A DNA stretch of 64,000 bases from UBA1765 sp045615885 (GCA_045615885.1 JAZLFR010000061.1:62001-126000), one strand, 5' to 3'. Shown: positions 8,624 to 18,542, counted from the first letter of the stretch. The notes: generated from the sequence alone by a model not told the origin. Numbers and translations: made by a program.

Positions 8624-9433
8624 CTATCTATACAATTTGGGGTGCGTACTTCGGAACCTGCGGTGCGTAAAGCCAAACCAAAATTCCGGGGCATTTTGCA
8701 CGAGTTCGCCCAGGTGCTCGTTATATGCCTTGTAAAGATTCTCCGGAGTGGTGCATTCCGCCGTAATTTCTTTTGCATGCAGTTCGCAGCGGCCGCACGC
8801 TTCCGTAACCCAGCAAATGAATACTGGCGTTTGCACCCGGTGCTTCAGGAGGAACGCCGGGAGCGGATTGCAATTTACAGCGTGCCCAAGGAACTTGCCA
8901 TTGACGGCCCTTGCATTGCGAAAATCCTGGTCGGCAACAAGGCAGAACAGGTTGCCGGAATCGAGCATCTTCAAAAGTTCGCGTGGATTGCTTATAAATG
9001 CAGAATACCCTTTGCCGTTTACTGCACGCAGACGGTTTTCGAGAATGCCGTTTAAAAAGCTCGGCTTCAGTTTGGCATAGCTTGCCTTGAGCGGAATGCC
9101 AAGCCTCAAAAGGTAAACTCCGATTGCCTCGTAATTGCCATAATGCGCCGCAAGGAATATGCCGCCTCCACGCATTTTTTCGACAACAGTTTTCGAAGTT
9201 TCATCAATTGCGATTTCGCCAGTTTTGTACTTTCGATTGCCGAACAGAAATTCGGCAGCAGTCCTTGAAAGCTGCCTCAAGAGCGCCCTATAGAAATCGT
9301 CAAAATTCTTTGCTTTTAGCAACGGCCTTGCAAGCATGAAATTGGAATGCACCACATTTTGCTTCCAGCGCAGCGCAAGCAACGCGCCGTAGAGCACTTT
9401 TGCAAAAATCGCCTGGAAGACATTGCAGAGCAT
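8624..9433 (-). CDS. Lipid A biosynthesis acyltransferase (LpxL/HtrB family)
   Basis: 269 residues. FLAAHYGNYEAIG is the HX4(D/E) catalytic motif of lysophospholipid acyltransferases (H and E conserved in this family), and VADQDFRNARAVNGKFLGH matches the 'DQ.......F.G' block of LpxL/LpxM. It transfers a secondary acyl chain from acyl-ACP to the lipid A precursor at the inner membrane. It starts 11 bases after the barnase-like gene, so both are probably one transcript. Confidence 0.85.
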   Translation of the reverse strand: MLCNVFQAIFAKVLYGALLALRWKQNVVHSNFMLARPLLKAKNFDDFYRALLRQLSRTAAEFLFGNRKYKTGEIAIDETSKTVVEKMRGGGIFLAAHYGNYEAIGVYLLRLGIPLKASYAKLKPSFLNGILENRLRAVNGKGYSAFISNPRELLKMLDSGNLFCLVADQDFRNARAVNGKFLGHAVNCNPLPAFLLKHRVQTPVFICWVTEACGRCELHAKEITAECTTPENLYKAYNEHLGELVQNAPEFWFGFTHRRFRSTHPKLYR

Positions 9434-9444
9434 AACCTATGACA

Positions 9445-9951
9445 TTACAAATTTTCAGGTGCAATTTGCGAGAAGGATTCGTAGTGGTCTGCGGTGTAGT
9501 ATATTACGCATGGTGCGCTATAGACTAAACGCTTTGTGCCACGGTTTGCGGCATTGTAATCGACATCGGCTTCATGGTAAAATGCTTGCGGCAAAAGGCC
9601 TTCCCTATTGAAAAATTCATCGCCGCCAACCATTACGCCAAGCGTTGCCCAAGGGTTGAAATTCCAGCTGGCAAAAGCCTTGCCGGTCTTTTCTTCGTAA
9701 AGGCCCTGGCCCACTGTTTTTGAAACATAGTTTGAAGGCAGGTCGCCAAATTTGCAGAGGTACGCCGCCACGGAATCACGAGAAGTATATTTGGCATTTT
9801 CTTCGACAGCGTCATAAATACTTTTTTGCGGCCCCTCGCTGGAGGAACTTGAAATGAGGACATCTTCTTCATCTTCCACTTTCCCTGCAGTGGGGGCGGA
9901 GCAGTGAATCAAGAAAAATGCAGAACTTAACAGGAGCAAATATTTTTTCAT
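9445..9951 (-). CDS. Barnase-like guanyl-specific ribonuclease, lipoprotein
   Basis: 168 residues from the ATG at 9951 (a TTG two codons earlier is possible). Signal peptide with LIHC lipobox (C17), then an Asp/Ser linker, then a complete barnase-fold domain (about 58-163). It aligns by eye with Bacillus barnase: SVAAYLCKFGDLPSNYVSK, GGDEFFNREG.LP, HEADVDY, KRLVYSA and TADHYESF. All key barnase residues are present: K78 (K27), R116 (R59), E127 (E73, general base), R137 (R83), R141 (R87) and H156 (H102, general acid). It should cleave RNA outside the cytoplasm. No barstar-like gene is seen in the window. Confidence 0.88.
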   Translation of the reverse strand: MKKYLLLLSSAFFLIHCSAPTAGKVEDEEDVLISSSSSEGPQKSIYDAVEENAKYTSRDSVAAYLCKFGDLPSNYVSKTVGQGLYEEKTGKAFASWNFNPWATLGVMVGGDEFFNREGLLPQAFYHEADVDYNAANRGTKRLVYSAPCVIYYTADHYESFSQIAPENL

Positions 9952-10077
9952 GTTCAAAAATGTAGTAAAAGAAGAATTCCATATAGACGAATTATGAAAA
10001 TGCTTGCGAAATTACATGAAGTGCTGTGAATAGCCGCGAAATTTTCTATCTTGGTCAAAAACTTCAAGGAGATTTTT

Positions 10078-10920
10078 ATGGCAGCTCTCATTCTCGATGG
10101 CAAGGCTCTTGCCAAGACCACTGAAGAAGCACTTTCCGCTCGCGTGGCAAAGCTCAAGGAAAAGACCGGCAAGACCCCTATCTTGGCAACAATCCTCGTT
10201 GGCGATGACCCGGCAAGCGCAACGTATGTAAAGATGAAGGGCAACGCCTGCGCTCGCGTCGGCATGGAAAGTATTCGCGTGATCATGCCGCAGGACACAA
10301 CTACCGAACAGCTCCTTGCAAAGATCCAGGAATTGAATGCAGACCCGAACGTGCACGGCATTTTGCTCCAGCACCCGGTTCCGCGCCAGATCGACGAACG
10401 CGCCGCTTTCGAAGCTATCGACGCCCGCAAGGACGTTGACGGCGTAACTTGCCTCGGCTTTGGCCGCATGGCTATGGGCGAAGAAGCTTACGGCTGCGCA
10501 ACTCCGGCTGGCATCATGACAATCCTCAAGAGCTACAACATTCCGCTCGCAGGCAAGCACGCCGTTGTCGTTGGCCGCAGCGCCATTCTTGGCAAGCCTA
10601 TGGCCATGATGCTCTTGAATGCCAACTGCACTGTTACAATTTGCCACAGCAAGACTGAAAACCTCCCGGAAATTGTCGGCCAGGCAGATATCCTTGTTGG
10701 CGCAGTTGGCCGCCCGGAACTTATCAAGACCTCTTGGATCAAGAAGGGCGCAGTTGTTGTTGACGCCGGTTACCACCCAGGTGGCATTGGCGACATCGAA
10801 AAGGAAGGCCTCGAAGAAGTCGCAAGCGCATACACCCCGGTTCCAGGCGGTGTCGGCCCAATGACAATCAATACCCTTATTCGCCAGTCTGTTGAAAGCG
10901 GCGAAAAGTTCATTGGATAG
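10078..10920 (+). CDS. folD: Bifunctional methylenetetrahydrofolate dehydrogenase/cyclohydrolase
   Basis: 280 residues. Family landmarks are YVKMKGNACARVGM (catalytic Lys), GILLQHPVP, KDVDGVT, the dinucleotide-binding VVVGRSAILGKPMA and the C-terminal TPVPGGVGPMT. It interconverts 5,10-methylene- and 10-formyl-tetrahydrofolate with NADP in the cytoplasm. The start at 10078 (MAALILDG) follows an AAGGAGA site 5 bases upstream; the longer frame to 10051 is rejected. A terminator follows, so it is a single-gene unit divergent from the barnase-like gene. Confidence 0.95.
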   Translation: MAALILDGKALAKTTEEALSARVAKLKEKTGKTPILATILVGDDPASATYVKMKGNACARVGMESIRVIMPQDTTTEQLLAKIQELNADPNVHGILLQHPVPRQIDERAAFEAIDARKDVDGVTCLGFGRMAMGEEAYGCATPAGIMTILKSYNIPLAGKHAVVVGRSAILGKPMAMMLLNANCTVTICHSKTENLPEIVGQADILVGAVGRPELIKTSWIKKGAVVVDAGYHPGGIGDIEKEGLEEVASAYTPVPGGVGPMTINTLIRQSVESGEKFIG

Positions 10921-10941
10921 CTTTTAGTGAACGAACTTGAA

Positions 10942-10966
10942 GGTCGGGGCAAACCCGGCCTTTTTT
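10942..10966 (+). terminator. Terminator of folD
   Basis: Stem GGTCGGG with CCCGGCC around GCAAA, followed by six Ts, starting 21 bases after the folD stop. Confidence 0.9.
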
Positions 10967-11100
10967 AATTTGTATGGTGCAACTTGGAATATCCAGGGAA
11001 CATTTGTGGAACGGTAATTTGGACTATATGCAAACCGAATGCATTTTCTTCACCATTTTGTATTTATTTTTGATGGTGTAATTAAGAAAGGATATTATTT

Positions 11101-12405
11101 ATGAATAAATATGGATTAAAACTGGTTCTTGCGCTCAGTGCAACCCTGGCTTTTTGGAATTGCGGAGACGATTCCAAACTTCCGTCCACATCTGGAGATC
11201 TTCTTTCTTCCAGCATCGATGGCGAAAGTTTGTCTAGTTCTTCCAGGAACAAGGAAAAATCCTCCGATTCCAAGGAAGAACTTTCTTCTGGCTCCAAAGA
11301 AGATTCTGGGAAGTCTTCCGATTCCAAGGATGTTGATTCTTCTGATGACAAGTCTTCCGATTCCAAGGAAGATGAGTCTTCTAGCTCCCTGACACCTGCT
11401 GTTGGCGGCTTCAAGGACATTTCTGAATATGGCGAACCACCTGCCGCATATACCAAGGATATTTCCAGTTCGGCTCCTAAAAAGGGTTGGAACACCCGTT
11501 ACTGGGATGCCTGCAAGCCGCATTGTTCCTGGATTGGCCAAGGCGAAGAAGGCAAGACCGATACAACCACGCAGGAAAGCTATGTCAAGGGCATGACAAC
11601 AGCCCGCAACTGCAATATCCATGACGTCGAAGTTCCGACATTTACTTTGGGTCATGCGGTTCAGCAGTATTGGATGGGCTTTGAAGGTACCACTAGCGCT
11701 TGCGAAATTGGCGCAGCCGGCGTGTTTACTTGCACTGATATGGCTCCTGTTGCAGTAAACGAAAACTTGGCTTATGCATACGCGGCTGGCCCGGGTGCTT
11801 CTACTTCTTGCGGTAAGTGCTTCCACTTGCAGTACGATGGCAGCTTCAAGGATGAAAGCGGTACAAACAAGCCGAAGGAAACCCACAAGGCTCTCAAGGG
11901 CAAGCACTTGATCGTGATGACGTCTAACATTGGTCATGACGTTGCCGATGGTCAGTTCGACTTGATGGTTCCGGGCGGTGGCGTTGGCATCTTCGACGCT
12001 CTTTCTGTCCAGGTGAACGGTGCCGATGTGGATTGGGGTGCTCAGTACGGTGGCTTCCTTACAAAGTGCCAGCAGAAGCTCGGTTACGATGCAAAGCTTT
12101 CTGAATACCAAGGGTGTATTCACGATATGTGCGACGCAGCCTTCAAGGATTCCGGCTTTGAAAACCTCTACCGCGGCTGCAATTGGTTTGCCGACTGGTA
12201 CATGGCTGCAGACAATCCAACCTACTACGTTGAAGAAGTGGAATGCCCGCAGTACTTGCTCGACCATTACTTGACAACAATCAATACCGAAAAGAGCAAC
12301 CGCTATGAATGGCACGACGATTGGTCAACCTACAATGGCGAACCGCTTGATACTTTGGAGTGCCTGACTGCTGAATATCCGCAGGGTTGCAATACCAACA
12401 AGTAA
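11101..12405 (+). CDS. GH45 endoglucanase, Ser/Asp/Lys-linker lipoprotein
   Basis: 434 residues. Lipobox FWNC near residue 21, then a long Ser/Asp/Lys/Glu linker (about 25-100), then a GH45 catalytic domain. The signature TRYWDACKPHC gives the catalytic base D136, and DGQFDLMVPGGGVGIF gives the catalytic acid D287; many cysteines suggest disulphides as in Humicola Cel45A. It hydrolyses beta-1,4-glucan with inversion at the cell surface. An AAAGGA site precedes the ATG and a terminator follows the stop, so it is transcribed alone. It is one of two glycoside hydrolases in the window. Confidence 0.93.
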   Translation: MNKYGLKLVLALSATLAFWNCGDDSKLPSTSGDLLSSSIDGESLSSSSRNKEKSSDSKEELSSGSKEDSGKSSDSKDVDSSDDKSSDSKEDESSSSLTPAVGGFKDISEYGEPPAAYTKDISSSAPKKGWNTRYWDACKPHCSWIGQGEEGKTDTTTQESYVKGMTTARNCNIHDVEVPTFTLGHAVQQYWMGFEGTTSACEIGAAGVFTCTDMAPVAVNENLAYAYAAGPGASTSCGKCFHLQYDGSFKDESGTNKPKETHKALKGKHLIVMTSNIGHDVADGQFDLMVPGGGVGIFDALSVQVNGADVDWGAQYGGFLTKCQQKLGYDAKLSEYQGCIHDMCDAAFKDSGFENLYRGCNWFADWYMAADNPTYYVEEVECPQYLLDHYLTTINTEKSNRYEWHDDWSTYNGEPLDTLECLTAEYPQGCNTNK

Positions 12406-12415
12406 TCCCGTATAG

Positions 12416-12449
12416 AAATAGCTTCGCAATTTTGTGGAGCTATTTTTTT
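12416..12449 (+). terminator. Terminator of the GH45 gene
   Basis: AAATAGCT (12416-12423) pairs with AGCTATTT (12438-12445) around a 14-base loop, followed by Ts. It contains the GTG that would be the far upstream start of the next reading frame, arguing for a later start there. Confidence 0.85.
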
Positions 12450-12466
12450 ATTCTATCTTCGTAGCC

Positions 12467-14194
12467 ATGGCGCTTATAATTATCCTAGTTTTTTTTGCAG
12501 TTCTATATGTACGCATCAGGCAGGTGCAGGCACGCGCGGTTATTTGTGCCGCTTGCCTTGGCGTGCTCTTTTTGCTTTTGCACAACAAGCTTCATTTGAA
12601 TGCCCTGCTTTCTTTTGTCGCTTCCGGCATGCTCTCCTCCATATTGCCGGTCGGCCTTTATTATTACCAAAAGCGCGGTGCCGATAGAAGCGAAGTCGTG
12701 GGCAACGACATGCCGCTTTCTGCCGTAGAGCAGGCTTATGCCCGCTACGCCTACTCCATAAAGAATTTGAATACTCTCGGCAAGGAAATGGCCGGTTCGT
12801 TCAAGGTTCGTGAATATTTCAAGGAAGTCGGTGATACCAAAGACAAGGTGCATGCGCACATTCGCCTTTTGATTTGCCGCGACTTGCTGAATGTTTCTGC
12901 TGCGCTTGGCCACAGCTACGAAAAAATGGACCGCTTTGAAGCGATAGGCATTTGGTATTATTTGATAGCTTCGAAGTTCGACACGGCGGAACGTGAAGAT
13001 GTTACCGACCCGACAGAAAAGATGAGGGCCTTGCTTGAGCGCACTGTCGAAGAAGCAAGGCGGTTGCCGGGCAGCGCCCTGGTGGAACTAGCCAAGCACT
13101 TGCAAAAAATCGATGTGGAAATGCGCCGCAAATACATGCTGCATCTTTATGAATATGCGAGCGTCCTTGCAAACATAGACAAGTCCCTGACATCAGATGA
13201 AATTTCGTTTTTGAACAGTTTCAAGATAATGCAGGTTTCAAAGACATTGGAAGACATGCCGGCAAGCTTGCTTACGCCGAATAGGCGGGAATCGCAGCAG
13301 GGCAATTTGCAGCAGCGTGGTTCCGTATCGAAAAGCGAACTCAGGAATGCGGCAAATGCAAGTGCGCAAAATCTTGGTGCAACTGCAGAAAATGCTCCGA
13401 AAAATGACGAGAATTCCAAAAAGAAGCTGGATGAACTCATTGGCCTTGCCAATGTGAAGAAGGAAATCAGCTCCGTAAAGAATGTGATTTCTGTGCAGAG
13501 CGCGCGCAAGGCGAAGGGTTTGCAGACCGTGCCGCTTTCTTACCACTATGTGTTCACGGGCAACCCGGGTACCGGTAAAACGACTGTCGCCCGAATTCTT
13601 GCAGACATCTACAGGGAACTCGGCGTGTTGCAGAAGGGCCACCTTGTAGAATGCGACCGTGCAGGCCTTGTTGCAGGCTACCTTGGCCAGACGGCAATCC
13701 AGACGAACAAGGTCATAGACAGCGCTCTTGATGGCGTGCTCTTCATTGACGAAGCTTACAGCCTTGCCGGCGACGACTTTGGCAAGGAGGCCATCAATAC
13801 GCTTCTCAAGCGCATGGAAGATGACCGCGAACGCCTTGTCGTGATTCTTGCCGGCTACACCGGCGAAATGAAGAAGTTCATGGAAACAAACCCGGGGCTG
13901 GAATCCCGCTTTAACCATTACATAGACTTCCCGGATTACAACGCAGATGAGCTCCAGACGATTTTCGAATTGCTCGCCAAAAAGCAGGACTACACACTGT
14001 CTGAAGATTTGCTCGCAACGCTGAAGGGCCGTCTGAATGAAGTGCTTGCAAGCGGCAACGAAAACTTCGGCAACGCACGCTATGTGCGCAACCTGTTTGA
14101 ACGCACCATCGTGGCCCAGGCGAACAGGCTTGCATCCAAGAACCTGAGCGAAGAAAACCTCACGCTCCTCACCGCCGAAGATTTGGGAAAGTAA
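12467..14194 (+). CDS. CbbX/SpoVK-type AAA+ ATPase with N-terminal membrane anchor
   Basis: 575 residues from ATG 12467; the GTG at 12434 lies in the preceding terminator. Two membrane segments occupy about the first 65 residues. A helical middle region (70-320) has no recognised fold. The C-terminal AAA+ domain shows IGLANVKKEI, Walker A FTGNPGTGKTTVARI, Walker B GVLFIDEAYSLA, sensor region VVILAGYTGEMKKF and arginine-finger region NPGLESRFNHYIDFPDY, the pattern of the CbxX/CfqX/SpoVK group. It probably remodels an unknown membrane-linked partner. No neighbour points to the substrate. Confidence 0.8.
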   Translation: MALIIILVFFAVLYVRIRQVQARAVICAACLGVLFLLLHNKLHLNALLSFVASGMLSSILPVGLYYYQKRGADRSEVVGNDMPLSAVEQAYARYAYSIKNLNTLGKEMAGSFKVREYFKEVGDTKDKVHAHIRLLICRDLLNVSAALGHSYEKMDRFEAIGIWYYLIASKFDTAEREDVTDPTEKMRALLERTVEEARRLPGSALVELAKHLQKIDVEMRRKYMLHLYEYASVLANIDKSLTSDEISFLNSFKIMQVSKTLEDMPASLLTPNRRESQQGNLQQRGSVSKSELRNAANASAQNLGATAENAPKNDENSKKKLDELIGLANVKKEISSVKNVISVQSARKAKGLQTVPLSYHYVFTGNPGTGKTTVARILADIYRELGVLQKGHLVECDRAGLVAGYLGQTAIQTNKVIDSALDGVLFIDEAYSLAGDDFGKEAINTLLKRMEDDRERLVVILAGYTGEMKKFMETNPGLESRFNHYIDFPDYNADELQTIFELLAKKQDYTLSEDLLATLKGRLNEVLASGNENFGNARYVRNLFERTIVAQANRLASKNLSEENLTLLTAEDLGK

Positions 14195-14350
14195 TTAGGG
14201 ATTTGTTAGGGGCTAGGGTCTAGAATAGACGAGAGAACGGTCCCTTGGCCCTACAGACGAGAGGGGTTAGGAAATTTCAGAATTAAGAATTTTAATTATT
14301 CCAAATACCGACTTCTAGGACTTCGCTCGCCAAGACACGGTAAGCAGCAA

Positions 14351-14409
14351 TTTCTGACTCCTGACTCCTGTCACTGATTCCTTTCTTCCGTCTTCCGACT
14401 TCCGACTTA
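14351..14409. repeat. Degenerate heptanucleotide repeat tract 1
   Basis: Pyrimidine-rich 7-base periodic tract (units such as TGACTCC, GTCTTCC, GACTTCC) ending at the stop of the hydrolase gene. It is preceded at about 14330 by CGCCAAGACACGGTAAG, which recurs in variant form before tract 4 and tract 3. Confidence 0.7.
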
Positions 14410-15417
14410 CTTCTTTCCCAGCTTTTCATCCAAGAATTCGAACGTTGTCTTGTAGGCGTTTTCGCGCACGAGCTTTTTGGAAAGATACAGGTCGTGCAGG
14501 CCGCCTTCAATCGTCGCGATCGTCACTTGCTTGCCGAGCCTTGCGCCGTATTTTTCAATGTCATCTACATCGAGCACGGCGTCGCACCTGGTGAATTCAT
14601 CGACCCATTCGTCGGCATTCCTCAAGCTGCAGGAACTGTGCATTACAAGCACCGGAATGGCGATGCTTCTGCCCTTCTGCACACGGAACTGCCCCAAATG
14701 GATTGCGCGCGCCCAGCCAAAATCCTGCGCAGGGCTAAGGAACGACTTGAGCGTGGTATCGAACGCCCATTCCCCGTGGTAGTTTTTGTGCAGGCTGTAG
14801 CCGTAGAACGGAGTGCTTGAAGTCGGCAGCGTAATGTTCGGTCGGCTCGCGCCGATGCGCGAAATGATAGGCACGCCGATTTTGGTTACTAGCTTGTTGA
14901 AATTGAATTCGAAGAACGGGCTGTTCAAAACGAGTGCGGCAAAGCCCCTGCCGTTGTCGCGGTCGACTGTGTAGAGCGTCGTGATGAGTCCGCCGGTAGA
15001 GTGGCCAAGAAGGACAACCGGGAGCGAATCGGTAATCTGCTTGATGTAAGAAACGGCGGAGTCAAGTTCCGGATAGTAGTCCGGAATGTTTCTCAGGTGT
15101 CCGCGGGCTTCGCCCTTTTTGTAGGCGCGCCCGTGCGCATGCAGGTCGATTGCAAAAAAGTTATAGCCGGCGCTATCTGCGCGTGCGGCAAGTTCACTTT
15201 GGAAGAAGTAGTCATTGAAACCATGCACATAGAGTATTGCAGCCTTCTTCTTTGTGGAGTCGCTTGGTTCACGGTGCACAAGAACTGCACTGTAGTCGCC
15301 GGTTTCGATTGCGTAGGTCTTGAACGGCTCGCCAAGGAACGAGTCTGTGCTAGACGTCGGCAGTGCCTGGGCGACTATAACAAAAATGCAGACAAGCAGA
15401 CAAAAATGCAGTTTCAT
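14407..15417 (-). CDS. Secreted alpha/beta hydrolase (lysophospholipase/monoglyceride lipase-like)
   Basis: 336 residues from the ATG at 15417. A signal peptide ends near AQALP, so the enzyme is exported. The fold is seen in ILYVHGFNDYFFQ (oxyanion region), FFAIDLHAHGRA, the nucleophile elbow LLGHSTGG and the C-terminal catalytic His in EGGLHDLYLS; the acid is probably in the loop after VLVMHSS. This layout is of the Hydrolase_4 family, acting on esters of lipids or small molecules. It stands alone and converges on the AAA gene across a repeat-rich gap. Confidence 0.75.
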   Translation of the reverse strand: MKLHFCLLVCIFVIVAQALPTSSTDSFLGEPFKTYAIETGDYSAVLVHREPSDSTKKKAAILYVHGFNDYFFQSELAARADSAGYNFFAIDLHAHGRAYKKGEARGHLRNIPDYYPELDSAVSYIKQITDSLPVVLLGHSTGGLITTLYTVDRDNGRGFAALVLNSPFFEFNFNKLVTKIGVPIISRIGASRPNITLPTSSTPFYGYSLHKNYHGEWAFDTTLKSFLSPAQDFGWARAIHLGQFRVQKGRSIAIPVLVMHSSCSLRNADEWVDEFTRCDAVLDVDDIEKYGARLGKQVTIATIEGGLHDLYLSKKLVRENAYKTTFEFLDEKLGKK

Positions 15418-15608
15418 TACACAATAGAATAGCAAATTTTTCGGCGAAACATAAGGTGTTTTTTGAAGTTCCGTTCAGCACACTATGTAAGATAGTTTAT
15501 GAAAGTTTACAAATCATTCTATTTTACAGCGCCATAAGCATTTGTCACTTTTTTTAATTCATGTAACTTTTCTAAATTACGCGCGTAAAATTTAAACTAA
15601 GGATTACT

Positions 15609-18542
15609 ATGAGCTTATTCGATAAACTTTTGCATAAAGTTTTTGGAACTCCGCACGAACGCAAGGTGAAGCGTTTGCGTCCGGTCATCGCCTCCATTCA
15701 TGCAAAGCGCAAGGAACTCGAATCCCTTTCCGACAAGGAACTTGCAGCAAAGTCTGCTGAATTCCGCGAACGCCTGAAGAACGGCGAAACCCTTGAAGAC
15801 ATCAAGGTGGAAGCTTTTGCCGTTTGCCAGGAAGCTTGCGACCGCCGTCTCGGTATCTTCAACATTTTTGATGACCAGTATGGTTTCGATTTCGATAAGC
15901 TCGGCGCCGACTTGAAGGCCGTTGCCGAAGCCGCCAAGGCAGAAATTGCCGCAGGCAAGCCGGAATTTGAAGTTTATTTGCCGGCAGAACTCTACGCCAA
16001 GGTCCGTGAACTCTATCCGGATTCCGTAAAGCCGTTCCGCATGATGCCTTTTGACGTGCAGTTGATTGGCGGTCTCGTGCTTCACGAAGGTGCAATCGCA
16101 GAAATGGCAACCGGTGAAGGTAAGACGCTTGCCGCAGCCTGCCCGGTTTACCTGAACGGTCTTTCTGGCGACGGCGTGCATGTCGTTACGGTGAACGACT
16201 ACCTTGCCGGCCGTGATGCAAAGCAGATGGGCCGCGTCTATAAGTTCCTTGGCCTTAAGGTCGGTTTGATCGTCAATGGCCTGAACGCAGAACAGCGCCG
16301 CGAAAGCTACGGCGCAGACGTTACCTACGGTACAAACAACGAATTCGGTTTCGACTACCTTCGCGACAACATGGCTGGCGACCCGCGCGAACTTGTGCAG
16401 CGCGTGCTCAACTTCTGCATTGTTGACGAAGTGGACTCCATCCTCATTGACGAAGCCCGTACGCCGCTCATTATCAGCGGTCCTGCAGAAGACGCTACCG
16501 ACAAGTACATGAAGGCCGATGCCATTGTGCAAAAGCTCAAGCGCGGTACAGACTACATGGTCGACGAAAAGAACAAGACCACGCAGATTACCGAAGCCGG
16601 CGTGAACAGCATCGAATCCATGCTCAAGATTTCGAACCTCTACGGCGAACACGCTGAATGGGTGCATTTCATTACCCAGTCCATTCGCGCATGGAACCTG
16701 TTCGAACGCGATGTCGATTACCTCGTTCGCGATGGCGAAATCGTCATCATCGACGAAAACACTGGCCGTCTCATGGAAGGCCGCCGCTATTCCGAAGGTA
16801 TGCACCAGGCAATCGAAGCCAAGGAAAAGGTGCAGATCCGCCGCGAAAACCAGACGCTTGCAACGATTACATTCCAGAACTACTTCCGCATGTACAAGAA
16901 GCTCAGCGGCATGACCGGTACGGCAGAAACGGAAGCTACGGAATTCATCAAGATCTATAACATGAGCACCTGGGTCATTCCGACCCACAAGCCGTGCATC
17001 CGCCAGGACTTGAATGACCTCGTCTATAAGACCGAAGATGCCAAGTGGCGCGCCATTGTCGCAGAAATCAAGCGCCGCCATGCTACCGGCCAGCCGATCC
17101 TCGTTGGTACGGCTTCCGTTGAAAAGTCCGAAAAGATTTCCGGTCTTCTCAAGGCAGAAGGCATTGAACACGAAGTTTTGAATGCAAAGAACCATGGCCG
17201 CGAAGCTGAAATTATCCAGTACGCTGGCCACCTGAACAAGGTTACCGTTGCCACAAACATGGCTGGCCGTGGTACCGACATTGCCCTTGGACCAGGCGCT
17301 GCAGAAGTTGGCGGCCTTCACGTGCTCGGCACGGAACGCCATGAATCCCGCCGTATCGACAACCAGCTGCGCGGCCGTTCCGGCCGTCAGGGCGACCCGG
17401 GTTCCAGCCAGTACTTCCTCAGCCTCGACGACAACCTCGTGCGTATCTTTGGCGGCCAGAACATCAAGAACATGATGGAACGCTTCGGCCTTGGCGACGA
17501 TGATGTTATTGTTCACCCGCTCGTAAGCCGCAGTATCCGTGGCGCACAGCGCCGCGTCGAAGGCCAGAGCTTTGACGCCCGTAAGTACTTGCTCGACTAC
17601 GATGACGTGATGAACGAACAGCGCAAGGTCATCTACGCGCTCCGCCGCCGCATCTTGAACGGCGAAGACATGCGTGAAGAAGTGTGCAACCGCGTTGAAA
17701 TCGCTGCAGACATCAAGGTTTCTCAGTATGTTGCCCCGAACTCCTTCCCGGAAGACTGGAAGCTTGAAGAACTTCACATGGATGTCGCCCGCAGCTTTGC
17801 AGTGAACTACGTTCTCGACAAGGAAAAGGCAGTCGGCATGAAGCCGGACGATGTTCTTGACGGCGTACTCGACCTTTGCAAAAAGAAGTATGACAAGCTC
17901 ACGGAAATCATTCCGGAAAATGATTTCAAGGGTCTCGAACGCATGATCCTCTTGCGCACGATCGACCAGCATTGGAAGGAACACTTGTATGCAATGGACC
18001 AGTTGAAGGATTCCATCCGCTTCCACGGCTACGCCCAGAAGGATCCTCTGATGGTCTATAAGAAGGAAGGCTTCGAACTCTTCTCCAAGTGCCTTGACAG
18101 TATCGCAACGCTCGTTGCAATGCGCATCATGAACATTCGCATCCAGCTCCCGAACGGCATGTCCGTTCCGCCGGAAATGCTCGTAAAGCGCGAAGACATG
18201 ACCCCGGAACAGATTGAACAGGCAAAGGCCGCTGCAGAACGCGCAAGGCAGAATCCGCAAAACGCAGAAGCTCAGCGTGCCGCTGCAGAACAGGGTGCAA
18301 TGAATGTTTCCGTTGCCGAAGAGGCAAAGGAACCGGCAGAAGCTCCTGCAGAAGCAGCGCCTGCGAGCGCCGAACCAGAAGGCCAGCCGATGCCGCAGTC
18401 TGCACTCCCTGGCACCCGTCGCGTCGTTCGCCGCGTAATTCCTGCTCGCCAGCCGGAAGGCCCGAAGGTTGGCCGCAATGACCTTTGCTGGTGCGGTTCC
18501 GGCCTCAAGTTCAAGAAGTGCCACGGCAAGGATGCCGAATAA
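15609..18542 (+). CDS. secA: Preprotein translocase ATPase
   Basis: 977 residues, full length. DEAD motor NBD1 with ATGEGKTLAAA (near residue 165) and VDEVDSILIDEARTPLI, helicase NBD2 with TNMAGRGTDIALG and QLRGRSGRQGDPG, and a scaffold/wing region. After an Ala/Glu-rich linker (about 890-945) the C-terminus ends with the zinc SEC-C motif (GRNDLCWCGSGLKFKKCHG), which binds SecB or ribosomes. It drives protein export through SecYEG. It precedes tmk with a heptad-repeat gap and is probably its own transcription unit. Confidence 0.98.
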   Translation: MSLFDKLLHKVFGTPHERKVKRLRPVIASIHAKRKELESLSDKELAAKSAEFRERLKNGETLEDIKVEAFAVCQEACDRRLGIFNIFDDQYGFDFDKLGADLKAVAEAAKAEIAAGKPEFEVYLPAELYAKVRELYPDSVKPFRMMPFDVQLIGGLVLHEGAIAEMATGEGKTLAAACPVYLNGLSGDGVHVVTVNDYLAGRDAKQMGRVYKFLGLKVGLIVNGLNAEQRRESYGADVTYGTNNEFGFDYLRDNMAGDPRELVQRVLNFCIVDEVDSILIDEARTPLIISGPAEDATDKYMKADAIVQKLKRGTDYMVDEKNKTTQITEAGVNSIESMLKISNLYGEHAEWVHFITQSIRAWNLFERDVDYLVRDGEIVIIDENTGRLMEGRRYSEGMHQAIEAKEKVQIRRENQTLATITFQNYFRMYKKLSGMTGTAETEATEFIKIYNMSTWVIPTHKPCIRQDLNDLVYKTEDAKWRAIVAEIKRRHATGQPILVGTASVEKSEKISGLLKAEGIEHEVLNAKNHGREAEIIQYAGHLNKVTVATNMAGRGTDIALGPGAAEVGGLHVLGTERHESRRIDNQLRGRSGRQGDPGSSQYFLSLDDNLVRIFGGQNIKNMMERFGLGDDDVIVHPLVSRSIRGAQRRVEGQSFDARKYLLDYDDVMNEQRKVIYALRRRILNGEDMREEVCNRVEIAADIKVSQYVAPNSFPEDWKLEELHMDVARSFAVNYVLDKEKAVGMKPDDVLDGVLDLCKKKYDKLTEIIPENDFKGLERMILLRTIDQHWKEHLYAMDQLKDSIRFHGYAQKDPLMVYKKEGFELFSKCLDSIATLVAMRIMNIRIQLPNGMSVPPEMLVKREDMTPEQIEQAKAAAERARQNPQNAEAQRAAAEQGAMNVSVAEEAKEPAEAPAEAAPASAEPEGQPMPQSALPGTRRVVRRVIPARQPEGPKVGRNDLCWCGSGLKFKKCHGKDAE

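Noticed and set aside
9434..10077. Barstar next to the barnase-like gene
   Set aside because: No frame of about 90 residues with the barstar pattern; the neighbours are an acyltransferase and folD.
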